A stretch of DNA of 64,000 nucleotides. Origin: Aspidiotus rigidus (Eukaryota > Arthropoda > Insecta > Hemiptera > Diaspididae). Numbering within the stretch: the stretch's first letter is position 1; every line of letters starts with the position of its first letter. Of this stretch, positions 22,043 through 32,930 are shown in pieces. The translations under genes and the position numbers were made by a program. The DNA lies in the NCBI GenBank assembly GCA_035079385.1, contig JAVHKY010000053.1:3658001-3722000 (forward strand), given 5' to 3'. Under the pieces are notes generated by a model. The model saw only the letters and a list, made by a program, of their open reading frames with translations, made no database searches and was not told the DNA's origin.

Positions 22043-22806
22043 ATGTTTTCACTTTTACAGCCATTTTACCAAAAAATTGATTACTTGTATTCAGAATTTG
22101 CCGTGAGTGAGGATCTATACACTCTACATTGTGAACTTTGTGACAGCAAAATTGAGGATAACTGGATTGATCATTGGTTGAGTCAAGTGCATTGTGCTGC
22201 TGTAAATCATATTGCCAAACAGTTAATTAACATATTTTTCTCTCATAGTATTATATTGAGGAAGAAAACTGACTGTAGTGAGAATTTGACTAACTTCTCT
22301 AATTGTTTAATTCATCTAAATTGCTCTAACCATCAAGAGAAGATGGAAGAATACAAGATTAAACATGGAGACAGCAAGTTAAAGAAGCATTTATGAAACT
22401 TGTTGTATCAGTGCCAATGATTATGAAGACAATCTTGTGAAAAAAATTATTTGTAATGGAATAAGAGTTGGAGAAGGGGGAATATACTATTGTATTCCTT
22501 ATGATTTTGAGATTACTGACAATAAACAGTTTTGTTCTCACATCACTGGATCAACTCATTTAGAATGGGTTGTGGATCAATTGAGCCTAGCTGCGGTCAT
22601 GATTGAGGTCCACAAAGGAATTACCATTAAGAAAGGGTCATTTTTCTGCATGCTGTGCAGGACTGTAATATAGGAAGTGGTTTGACATAGCAAAAGAGAT
22701 CCATGTTCACATTTCATCATGTCAGAGTGATTCTTCATCATGTGAAAGTGACTCTATTGAAGACTATCTGTCATCAGATAGTTTCTCTTCAGATAGTTAC
22801 ATGTGA
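22043..22806 (+). pseudogene. Frameshifted remnant of a repeated zinc-finger gene
   Basis: Three consecutive frames give a coherent protein. Frame 1 (from the possible acceptor TTTTACAG ending 22062) reads PFYQKIDYLYSEF and then a finger HCELCDSKIEDNWIDHWLSQVH, ending at a stop near 22394. A shifted frame resumes from about 22385 with YETCCISANDYEDNLVKK and a second finger-like unit (YYCIPYDFEITDN..HITGSTH). After the stop at 22671-22673 a third frame continues with RKWFDIAKEIHVHISS, completing the CMLC finger, and ends in a Ser/Asp-rich tail (SSDSFSSDSYM) with a stop at 22804-22806. The C-x2-C..W..H..H units resemble U1/BED-like fingers, but I cannot name the family. Two frame changes imply a pseudogene, unless there are small introns or assembly errors. 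It starts about 30 bp after the foldback element. Confidence 0.55.
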
Positions 22807-24797
22807 TACTTACCTATCTGCGGGAAGAAATTTTCTTTATTATTGTATGCGTAACAATAGAAGTTGTGATAAATTTGGCTTCTGGATCTTTTACGGAGTG
22901 ATAAGAAGTGGGAATATTGTTATATGATTAGTTTTGATGCAGCACCAACTTGAGATTGATTGTAATTTTCCAAATACTTTAACCTAATTTTGTATCTCGT
23001 GATTCTGTGAATTTTCTATCATCTCATTATTTTATTTTTTTTTTCAAATATTTGAGCAATGCCTTCATGAGGCTGACTTTTTTTTTTATTTTTAAATTGC
23101 GAGGCGCTATTTTGAAAAACTCGTTGTCTTATACCACAGGTAATTGAAAAATATCTCTGTCTTAGTACTGAGTTCACCCTTATGCATTACCAACAAATAA
23201 ACTTTTAATTTTATCAATCAAATGATAACGCTGTTCATTTTGTTGTTTTTTTTTATTTTTTATTTTCTTCTGATTAATGTCACATAAGTTATATCTAGGT
23301 ACGGTATTATGAAGTTAGAAACGGTTCTTTCATCTTTATAGAACAATAAATTCAAATATGTACGCATTGATTTTAGTCAATTTATACCTGGTATCTGATT
23401 AACAAATTAACATTAGAACAGTAGTTAGCTAGAAGTCATTTTGGTGTAAAGTACCCTCGGATATTTTCCCAAAAACATTCAGGAGAGAAGTTTTCCAAAA
23501 AAATTCTTCCAAGGAACAGGTTCTCTGTCAAAATTGCAGGGTTAAAATCAAAATTAACAAAATGGCACTGGATTAGAAATTGTGATTTCGCCAATTAGGC
23601 TTGGTTATTTTTAATTTTCATAGGTTTTAGAAATTTTCCATCGACTTCAAAATATTCAATCCATTCATGTGTTTTGAATTGATTTTCTTTTTCAAGTCTA
23701 TGTTCTCAATTTTAAATTATCTCGAAGGTGGTTATGGTATACCCACATGAAGAGAAAAGTTTATGGTCATAAATCAATATAAACTTACTTGTAGGTAACA
23801 TAAACAATCAAAATTGATTGATCGCTAAAATATTATAATTTCACGGAAACCCTTTTTTTTTATTTATTTTTTTTTTTTGTCAATTGAAATTTGGATTGTT
23901 TCTACATAATTTGACTGGATCGTAATACTTATTTGAAGAATCTCATGAAACCATTTTACAAAAAAAAAGTTTGTATCATAGCCTGTTTTTTTTTTTTTTT
24001 TTTTCTGGCAATCGCTGCCTTGATTTGCAAAATGATGCGTGCTTTTTCGAGTCGGTATCATATTATAATGTTTTATTGTGAAGTATAAAGAGTAGAAAAC
24101 GGAATCCTATTTTTAAATATTGAATAATAATAAATATTTTAATATTTTCAGATCTTAAATTTGGATAATATGAAAGAAATAATGATCAGGTATTAATTGT
24201 TCCGCCGTTGAGAATTAAAGAAGTGGTATCTGATACCACATAGCACCCATATAGTTTCTTCTTTTATAGGTAGGTAATTTTAAATTTCATAGCTGTTACC
24301 ATTATTGTAAGTAGTCATAATTAGCCTATCACTGGCATTGTAAGCTATCCGATACTGCAATGATTAACTTATTTCAATACCGAAAATAATGAAAAAAAAA
24401 AAGGGACCTTTGTATCGTATCAAGATACCTATTCAAGAACCTAGAAATTATTAGCCTTCTCTAATTTTCACGTACCTTAATAATTGATTTGAGATTTATT
24501 ATTTTTATTTACCTATTGAAAAATACAAGCTAATTTTTTTATTTTTTACACTTATTCATTTTATCGATGCGAGAAAAAGAAACACCGAACTTACGCATTT
24601 TACATAATTCATCGATTATTTGTTCATATTTTTCGCTTCTTCTCATAGATATTTTCAAAATTGTACATTCGCGTTAAACTTATTAACTCTAGTAATAAAT
24701 AATCAGAAGTTCTGTGGAACCACAAACCACTCTCCAAAAATCTAAAAATATCAACTGAAAATAATAGGAACACAAAAAGTAAGGCTGAAGAAGAAGA

Positions 24798-24799
<2 letters not shown>
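22807..24799. other. AT-rich non-coding DNA
   Basis: I see nothing coding. T-runs lie near 23230-23260, 23851-23879 and 23985-24004. Confidence 0.55.

Positions 24800-24830
<31 letters not shown>
24800..24830. repeat. (GA)n microsatellite
   Basis: About 30 bases of uninterrupted GA units sit about 255 bp upstream of the ATG at 25085. GA tracts bind GAGA factor in insects, so a promoter-proximal role is possible but unproven. Confidence 0.9.
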
Positions 24831-24835
<5 letters not shown>

Positions 24836-25084
24836 ATGAAGGAAGACAATATATGGGTATAGTAGAATTTGATTTTTACTCGGGAGTAAATTTTAACCCT
24901 ACCCTTTAGGCCTACTAATAGTGAAGCACCTCGAAATTACGGCATCAAAAAATTTACATAATAAAAAGATCGTATTATTCATATCAATCTTGCTTCGATA
25001 CTCGATAGTGCGTGTAATTCGTTTATTTCTTTCCGTCGTCAATTTACGTTGAATGTGGATTGTTATCATTTCGAATTCGTAAAA

Positions 25085-25657
25085 ATGTTTCGCCAATTCA
25101 CGCGCAGGACTTTATCGATCATTTCTGTTTTTATGATGCTAGCGTATGTGGGCGTTGATGAGATTGTAGGGGACCACCAGACTACAAACGATTTCGAGAC
25201 AAAAGAACCAGAAATTGAATTTCACTTCACTTCAGACTCTAAAGAGGAACTGCAAATTAAAAAAAGTCTCATTGTTTTTGGAGGATGGAGAAGTGCTGAA
25301 GGTAAGGATTTGATAGTCGAGGGTCTCAAATTCAATTCAGAAAACCCAATTCGCTTCGACCTCATCAGAGGACCAGATTTATGTTCGCCTTTGGCTCCAA
25401 TCGTGGGTACGCTGAGTATTGAGAGTAGAGACCACCCTGTAGCGAGCCTAAGTTTCAAGAGTCCAGTGGTCGACACGGAATGTAATTTGTTTTACTTACA
25501 TCTAATGATCGATACTCCAGGATTGGATGAAACGCACATTTGCCGCAACGTCAACCCGATGCCCTATTGTGGGAAAATCGCTTTCGTCCATATTCATTGT
25601 CAAAAAGTTTATTTACAAGACCCCGCAAAAATATGTAGTTCTTACAATGAATTTTAA
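25085..25657 (+). CDS. Orphan predicted secreted protein, 190 aa, six cysteines
   Basis: I chose the ATG at 25085 because it is the first ATG in the frame and places a signal peptide at the N-terminus: basic FRQFTRR, then a hydrophobic core (LSIISVFMMLAYVGV, residues 9-23). The mature part has six Cys, in DLCSP, DTECN, HICRN, PYCGK, HCQK and ICSS, compatible with three disulfides. It has a mixed beta-like pattern (KKSLIVFGGW, PVASLSFKSPV) and no membrane segment after the leader. The stop is TAA 25655-25657. No intron is evident. I do not recognise a family and would not assign a function; extracellular or salivary/haemolymph proteins in insects often look like this, but that is only inference. 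It is isolated, with no other gene within 4 kb on either side that looks intact. A real gene is likely because the leader, cysteine pattern and length cohere. Confidence 0.65.
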   Translation: MFRQFTRRTLSIISVFMMLAYVGVDEIVGDHQTTNDFETKEPEIEFHFTSDSKEELQIKKSLIVFGGWRSAEGKDLIVEGLKFNSENPIRFDLIRGPDLCSPLAPIVGTLSIESRDHPVASLSFKSPVVDTECNLFYLHLMIDTPGLDETHICRNVNPMPYCGKIAFVHIHCQKVYLQDPAKICSSYNEF

Positions 25658-27828
25658 TTTATTAGTGAAATGAAGTTTAATAATGTGATAGTCTATTGTC
25701 ATGAGAAAAAAGAAACACAAAATTAGAACATTATTTATTTTTTTCGCGAGCTTTCCACTGCTCCGGGGTTCACACAACTCGACATTTTCTTATATCTAGG
25801 TTCAAATCACGATATTTTCTAAGCCCCACTCCTCTTCTATGTGACTCAGAGGATATAATTCGTTCGAGTTCTACATGTACAGTGATTTTGAGCTTGAAAT
25901 TCTTCCAAGTTCTCTATCTGCAATGGTTCCGAGATCAAAATTTTTGTGTCCCTAAATCAGGATGGGACAGCAGAAATTTTTATCCGAATCTTATCCATAA
26001 TATAGAATCAGCGTTAAAAAAATATAATTAATCGAAGAGTGCAATGGCGGATTTAAAGGGCCTCGGTCCCTCTTGGGAAATTATGAAATTAGGGCCTACT
26101 GGCGCTCACTCCTTGGGTCTCTTTCCCTAAATCTGCTTGTGGGGGAGTGGATCAAATGAAAAGGAATGATAATAAAACTGACTATTTCCAAAGAGATATT
26201 GAATCTACGAACACTACCAGTTATCCGTAAGAATTCATAGGCTATTACTCTGTATCATCCTTGACTTTTCATGTTCAAAACAGTTGTCTAATGCGCGCAT
26301 TCGGCAGAAAAATATTGCTCAATAATTCGTGTCAAAAATGAAATTATTGTTCGTCGATTGTACGCATTCGGTAGGAGCTTTGCTCAATGCGCGCGTTAAG
26401 CAAAAACAAAGCAAGCAATAAAAAGGCTGAAGACTAGCGAGATGTGGTTTCATAAGAGGATATTATACAGATTTCATGGACACAAAGGATAACTAATATG
26501 GAAGTACTCGAGTAGGCGAACACAGAGCGGATGATGCTGGTGAAGATCATCAAAAACGGAAGAGTACAGGCTATTTTAGACACGTACAATCATCCAAGGA
26601 AAAATTGATGTCTAAAGAGAGCGAGGAAGAAAGTAGACGTCAAAGTTTTTTCTCCCGAACCCACAATTTGAATAGTTTAGATTATTCAATTTATTTAGAC
26701 TTAATTACGAACTGAGATCTTCCGTTTATGCTCGTTCCTCTTCTTTCTGACTTGTTAGTGTTCAAATCAAAGCTTATCAAAAGTTGACTGGTCAAATTGT
26801 TGAACATAACGTAAAACCATAATTCAACCATAGGCTAAAACATTTGCATAGATGTTTATTCGAGTACCTAGATTATTCATATTATAGATGGGCAACCTTG
26901 TACATTCAAATTCGACAGAAATTTAAAGAACGGTGTCAAGTGATACATTCTGTATAGATCAAACCATGTCAAGTAGGCAGGTAAGTTACCTACATAATTT
27001 ACAATTTCCAAACATTCCAATTTGCCGCGACATGTTTCGATGAATACCTAATAAATGAAATACTTGGACAAATGATACAGGAAATAGAAACGTACCGTGA
27101 TGGAAAAAGAGGAGGAAATACCTCATCTAACCTCTATCTTTTGCTTAAAGAAGATGTCAAGAAATGAATGGCGTTACCTACAGAATCTCATGTATAATAA
27201 TATAGAAACCTATTTCAGTACCTAGTATATTTCTGCACAATTAACGAAGAGTTCTTCCTGTCACACTACTTCAATGACTATGGAGTCAAAAGGGCACTTC
27301 TATTAGGGCTCAAAAGTTTCGATGCTAAGATTGAAGCTCAAATACTAGGGCGCGCCGTTCGGACATATATATATTTGTCGGCATATTCTCGCAAATAATT
27401 GATTAGATGAAAAGTATTGAAGCGCTAAAAAAAGTAGAGACACGAAAGTTCATACGTCGACCTTCTATGATATTTTAATCTAAATACTGATATTTAAATG
27501 CTATAAGACAATCTTAATCATCAAATAATCAGGAAAATATATCTCGTCGCTACTCATCTTTTTTGAAGAACTCTGAACTTGTAAGTCATTAAAGTTTCTT
27601 TTCCCACTGAAAGATTCAAAATTTAATATTCCTCCAACTTTCTTTTGTTGGTAGAATTTGGAGTTTTGAAATAATCCCGATTGGGGACGTCCGCTAACTC
27701 ACAGTCCATTTATCTCATCATTGTTGGCAGCATCTGCTTTTTAATCGTTTTTTGGGCTCTCGTCGTTCTATTTTTTTTTTTTTATTCTTCTCTCTTCTTC
27801 GGTATCTAAACATTTTTTTCCCACTTGA
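25658..27828. other. Non-coding DNA with a possible small hAT-type MITE
   Basis: No gene is seen. About 26042-26140 starts CAATGGCGGATTTA and ends TAAATCTGCTTGTG, imperfect inverted ends that resemble the GGCGGATTTAG ends of some hAT MITEs; flanking bases give only a partial duplication. Confidence 0.4.
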
Positions 27829-28080
27829 AGCCCTCGAATGCGAAGGGCTTCAGGGATTCCAAAAGGGGAACAGGGCTTCAAATGGGAATTAAATGGGTAC
27901 GGAGATCCGAGGGGCTTCAGGTTTGTCCCTGTTAAAGCCCCTTGAGTCTGGTAATCTAAAGGCCTTCATCTAGAAAAAAAAAAACGGAAACAAGGAGATC
28001 AAGAAGGCTTCAAATGGGGGATCAGAGGGGTAGTTTTTCCCATTTTTTCCAGCGCTTCAGAATGGAAACAAACTGTTTAT
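27829..28080. repeat. GGCTTCA-rich repeat with short hairpins
   Basis: The phrase GGCTTCA(AATGGG) recurs at least five times and GAAGCCCTCG..CGAAGGGCTTC forms a hairpin at 27829-27853. It is likely a degenerate small repeat; no coding. Confidence 0.4.
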
Positions 28081-29340
28081 CGGGTTGGTTTTTTAGAGGA
28101 CGACGTTTCTCTTAGAGAACAGTATTTCATGTTGAATTATCTCTCTCTTCGTGTTTCCATTCCTTTCTCGTTATATCTATTCTACGAGTATTTCTAATTA
28201 CTAAAGCAATGAGAGAAACCGAGATATGACTTCTTATATGAAATTGTCGATACTCTTCTCGGTTATGTTATAGTCTCACGGGCAGACCTGAGATAAAGAG
28301 TCTGAGCATCAAAAGTAAGCCGCGAGTCAATAAAAAATGATTTATACGTTGGGCATCTAGGTAGTCAGTAACCGCGCCTTGCGCACGGAGCTTTGCTAAT
28401 GTTTTTAAAATTCGAACACTGAAAAAAATATCCTAAAACGAAAAAAAAACAGAGTAGAATGGGTCTGTTTCGAAATTTTTGAAAATTTTCTTATTTGATC
28501 ACTATTAGGTACAATACAACGTTGATATCGTCATTCAATTTTCATAGAGGCGCATATGATTAATATTATCATAAATAATTATTCATGATAAGAAGCTCTA
28601 TTTTATGTAACGGTTCGCATTTCTGAGATACATTGTACTGTAATTGTGTTTCGATCAATTCATAAAATAACGGACTAGGTATCACTCAAGCGTCCAAAAA
28701 TGTCAACCGTTCACATTAATTTATTGTAAAAAGCGGAACACATGACGGTTAACTAGGCTCAATTTTCTACCGGTCATTTCCGACGTACCCAGGCGTCCTA
28801 AAACGGGTGAGTACTTTCCACTTTATGTATTGTAAACTACAACCGCGTAGAGAGAATAAGCGATACCGGGGGAAGTTTTCATTGGCCCCTTTCCTTCCAA
28901 TTCATTTTGTCTCTACTGTCAAATGGGAACCAAATTCCGGCCTTGTACAAATATCGAGCCCTCTAGAAAGTCCGACCACTGGGCATTTTGTACCTTATGC
29001 CCCCCTCCCATCAGGTGTAGTATGTTTCCGGTCCTTTTTTTTCCTTCAACCTTTCGTTTGTGCAAGACAATAATAAAAATTCAACTATCAAACAAAGGAG
29101 TTGGACTTGAAATTTCAAATAAGGACTTTATATAAAATTTTGAGCCATATTATGATAAAAGGGGATGAAAAAAAAAATCAACTTTCAAGCTGTGTAATGT
29201 AGGAGAGAAACTCGAAAAAAATTAAACCATCAATATATCAAGCTATATGTGACAGAAGGGTAATCTGGGCATTTCTTGGGAGTGAATTTCGGAAGCAACC
29301 TTGTGAAAAAATATTCTTAACGTTGATTTTGTGAAAAGAT
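28081..29340. other. Non-coding DNA
   Basis: I see no gene or recognisable element. Short open frames near 28.8-29.1 kb have no family pattern. Confidence 0.5.
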
Positions 29341-29344
29341 GTGC

Positions 29345-29890
29345 GTGTATTTAGGGGCGAAGTTTCTTTAGTGACACAGGAAGATCATTTGTTGTATTTT
29401 GAACGTTATTTCGGAATATTCTAAGATCACGAGCTCCATTTTGTGATCTCCCTGTTCCCAGAATCTCAATTTCAGTCTTACTATGGTTTAACTCGAGATT
29501 CACGCTTGTCAAATATTCCTGAAATTGCAATATCTTGTTCAACTTTGTCCTCGAAATCTTTCTTTGATTTAGCGCCGACAATTATCTCGGTATCATCTGC
29601 AAAGGCGTATGTGCAGATGTTTTCTTGGTCCATTTTCTCACGGAGGCCATTGTATAAGATATTCCACAGAATTGAACTCAATGCAGAGTCCTGTGGACAG
29701 CCACATGCCAGCTTTTTCTTGTCCACTTTTGTTCTACTCCATACGTAGGCCTATCTTTCTTTAAGATAACTTCTCATCATCTTTATAATGTAATCAGGAG
29801 CTCTTCTCCTCACAAGCTCCCTGATGGAAGCCGGTTAAGATATATAATCAAGCACCACTTATCTCGAAAGAGATCATGGCAGTTAGCTGA
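29345..29890 (-). pseudogene. Broken non-LTR reverse transcriptase fragment
   Basis: The minus strand reads, from about 29820 downwards, VRRRAPDYIIKMMRSYLKER, then an in-frame TAG (about 29744). It continues AYVWSRTKVDKKKLACGCPQ, the RT block GCPQDSALSSILWN (compare PQGSVLGPxLWN), then AFADDTEIIVGAKSKKDFED with the intact catalytic FADD box. In a shifted frame, LTSVNLELNHSKTEIEILG matches the L..N..KTE block that follows. This is the palm region of an R1/Jockey-like element. A stop and at least one frameshift make it inactive; both ends of the element are missing. Its better preservation, with FADD kept, suggests it is younger than the copy at 6588-7360. Confidence 0.8.
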
Positions 29891-30248
29891 TGAATCCTCC
29901 TGCTGCTGCCAATCTCTTCCAGAAGATAATGTAGACAGTTCTTTAACTTTCTTCCAGGTTGTTCAGGAGACAGCAAAGTCGAATTTTTTTATTCAAGTGG
30001 TAATTATTCTCTCAAATCTTTTTCTAACTGTAATACTTGACAGCGAGATTGGGCTATATGCTCCAGGCGTGATTAGGTCTTCCTCCTCCTTCTCGACCCA
30101 GACAACTTTACCAGTTTTTCAGGGCTTTTAGAATGTTCTGTGACTGCATACCCTTTAAAAGCGAGGAGTACTTCTATTCTGACTGATGGTATGTGAAGAA
30201 CAATCTGAATCATGAATTTGCACGTGTTTCCATGAGTAATATTCGAAT

Positions 30249-30657
30249 GGGAGCGTCTATAAATTACGTGAGGCTTTTTTATTTGGGGGGGGGGGAAGGT
30301 CCAGCCAAGTCTCACCGAAACTCACGTGAGGGGGAGCGGGGGTGCCGACAAATCTCACGTAATTTTTTTCCAACACAAATACATTCTAAAATATTGCTAA
30401 ACTGGCTTAAATTTAATAAAAACTAGTCCTTTTTGAATAAGTATAAAATGTGATCAAGAAAATTACGTTTTTTTAATAGATAAACGCGATTAGGCACAGA
30501 TAAACGTATTTAAAGCAAAAATACACATTTCGGAAAATCTCACGCGAAATAAGAGGGAGGAGGGGGTCAAGGCAAATCTCACAATATCTCACCTAGGGGG
30601 GAGGGGCGGAGGTCGAAAAATCACAAAAATCGCCTCACGTAATTTATGGACGCCCCC
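30249..30657. mobile_element. 409-bp MITE with GGG(A/G)GCGTC(T/C)ATAAATTACGTGAGG ends
   Basis: The left end GGGAGCGTCTATAAATTACG and the right end, the inverse of GGGGGCGTCCATAAATTACG, are about 26 bp long and differ at two positions. Internally it repeats AATCTCACGTAA/AAATCTCACG phrases and G-rich tracts, and encodes nothing. End sequences of this form are frequent in arthropod genomes. Confidence 0.75.
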
Positions 30658-30791
30658 GAGCTAAGTATACTTATGGTGCCTATACCTGTAGGTGAAGATG
30701 AGAAGACATTTGCTTCGCTCTGTAGAATTATCTATCGTGTGTGCTCATCTCTAATTTTTTCCAAAAATCTCGTACTAATTTAGTGTACGTT

Positions 30792-31422
30792 ATGAGTGAA
30801 CGAAATCGACAAAAGTTGGTAGATAGAGGTTTTTGTTCATCAAAGAACAGTTACCCAGCGGAAATGAGATCGGTACAAGGGAAAGTGTTGTCCAGCTCGT
30901 GTGGATACTTCTGAAGGAGAAATTGTAAAACGACGGACAGATCATATTTCTCATGTTATTGATGCTTATGGAGTAAAGCTGCTAAAATCAGGATAAAGCT
31001 TAAAGAAGCTTTAGTAAGAACTGATCTTCAACTGAATACTCTTATCGTGGACCGCTTTGGTACCGCCACTCAGAGTGCTGTCATTACGATACCCAAAGCC
31101 GTGCACTTGAAACGTATCATATACAAGATGCGAGGACGAAAATGCGACTACCCCGGGTTACGGAAACATCGAAAGGATAGTATAAAGGTTATAAACATTC
31201 AATTGGATCTGTTGAAGACAGCGAAAGGAGATGACTTTGTGTTGTATGACTCTGGTGTATAGGCGATAAAAATCGAATCTTAATTTTTGGTGCCGCAGAT
31301 AATTTGTCTATCTTGAAAGACTGCAAATTGTGTTATTGGATGAAATGATAGCGCCAAATCTGTTCTACCAATTGTATACCTTGTACGGTCTCTTTCAGTC
31401 TGAAATCTACCCCTTGATCTGA
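30792..31422 (+). pseudogene. FLYWCH zinc finger plus MULE-type transposase domain remnant
   Basis: From the ATG at 30792 (MSERNRQKLVDRGF) the frame shifts within about 70 codons. The second frame gives DRYKGKCCPARVDTSEGEIV and KRRTDHISH, the C-x-H-x-H half of a FLYWCH finger whose WRC start has decayed to R-K-stop. Then come TDLQLNT.., the segment LKRIIYKMRGRKCDYPGLRK, GDDFVLYDSG and, in a new frame, NRILIFGAADNLSILKDCKL followed by APNLFYQLYTLYGLFQSEIY. This is the order found in FLYWCH/MULE proteins, which are abundant in some insects; the DGTFK catalytic segment expected near 31350 is lost to a frameshift. Several frame changes and a stop mark it as a dead copy of either a transposon or a domesticated gene. 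Confidence 0.75.
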
Positions 31423-32892
31423 GACTGCTATCACCCGTTTCTTGAGGTGTTGCTCATAACATTTCCTACTCGTAGACTCAATTCAGAATACAACTGCCGC
31501 AAAGATCATGCGGGGTTGTTAGGGAAACGGATTCTTGCTATTTGGACGGGGAGTCTGCTCTATCCCGGGCACCATCTAGTTTTGTTTGTAGCATCCTCAA
31601 GAGTGGGAAGAAGGCTGTCTATAACTTTTTATCATTTGATTGACAGAGGGCTATTCTCTTGAGAATGATTTTTTGGTTTATACAAAAAAAAATGGAGTTA
31701 TAGGAAAGAGAAACATTTCCCTTCTCGACCCGTAATGGTGAAGGGATGAAGCATTGTATGTCTAATTACTTCAAGGGACTATCTAAACGCGGGTCATACC
31801 ATGTAGTATTTTTGAAAACATAGAAGGGGATCCCTGCGTCCCTGGTTTAACATCGTTCAGGAAGCCGTCATTTTTTCCAAGTCTCCCTCCTATCATATAT
31901 AGCTCCAAAGGCCAGACGTGTGACGTCTCAATTTGGTGACTTTATAGTTCTGCCTTATGACGACCTAATCTGATGACGTCATAGATCAGTTTTTTCAAGT
32001 CCCCCTACTGTTATGTCTAGCTCCCCACTTTCCCATTAAACTCACCCCTCGTTCGACTCCGTTAAAGAACCCGTGAGTTTTTTTGTTGCAACGTTTGTTC
32101 GCAAAACTCAGAAATAACAGTAAATTCTGATGTATCTCTTTGTCTTCATACATTTTTGTTAATCTTAAAAAAACTGCAAAGCCTGAAGCTGTTCGATATG
32201 GGAAGAAGAAAAAGAGAGAGAATCATGATCTTCTTTTTGCACTTTGTAGGATATTTTAGAGCTGGTAGTGTTTCAGAAAATAACATTACTCAGGAGTACG
32301 CGTCTCTAAATTATTTCAACTGCGAACCTGTTTTCTATGAGGGGTTTTTTGAGAAATTTGCCGTGCGCCATCCGGCAAAAAACTTTAAAAAATTTTGACT
32401 CCTATTGTATGTAGCTTGGAGGATGAAAATTTTTCAAGTCCCCCGTCCCTCCCTCTGTCATAATAAAGCTCGAGAGTCAACATTTTTCCAAGTCCCTTCC
32501 CACCTACCCTAATATGTATATAGCTCGAGAGTCGAGATTTTTCGAAGTCCCTCTCCTATCATATATAGCTTGAGTGTCAACATTTTTTCAAATCCCCTTC
32601 TAAAATGGGTCCAGGTCACTGATGACGTCCTACCTCATACTAGGTTTATAGTAGGTCTAGACCTCCTTCAGACTAGCTTTATACTAGGTCTAGGCTTGCT
32701 TGAATTCTCAATACAAAAACCAATTTGACTCAGGTTCCCTACATTCCTCGTTTAACTTCGTTCAGTTTATTTAAACTTCTTAATAAGTCAGAAAATAAGT
32801 ATTTCAATTAAAATGGTCATTAACATCATTTTTTCATCATTGAAAAAGGGGTAAATTAACAAAACATTTTCCTTTTTTTTTCTCTGCTCCAG
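31423..32892. repeat. Degenerate TTTTTCCAAGTCCC / ATCATATATAGCT repeats
   Basis: About 31815-32640 holds multiple copies of the phrase TTTTTCCAAGTCCC(TCTCCTATCATATATAGCT) with GACGTC segments (31915-31985), plus partial edges such as GGTTCCCT..CGTTTAACTTCGTTCAG at 32729-32760. The same family occurs at 10113-10535, 42051-42424 and 43081-43760. The rest has no recognised gene. It ends with a pyrimidine tract and the acceptor CTGCTCCAG at 32885-32893, suggesting that the GTPase mRNA has an upstream 5' UTR exon. Confidence 0.6.
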
Positions 32893-32930
32893 GATATTAG
32901 GTACACAATTTGACGAATTATTAGAGAGAA

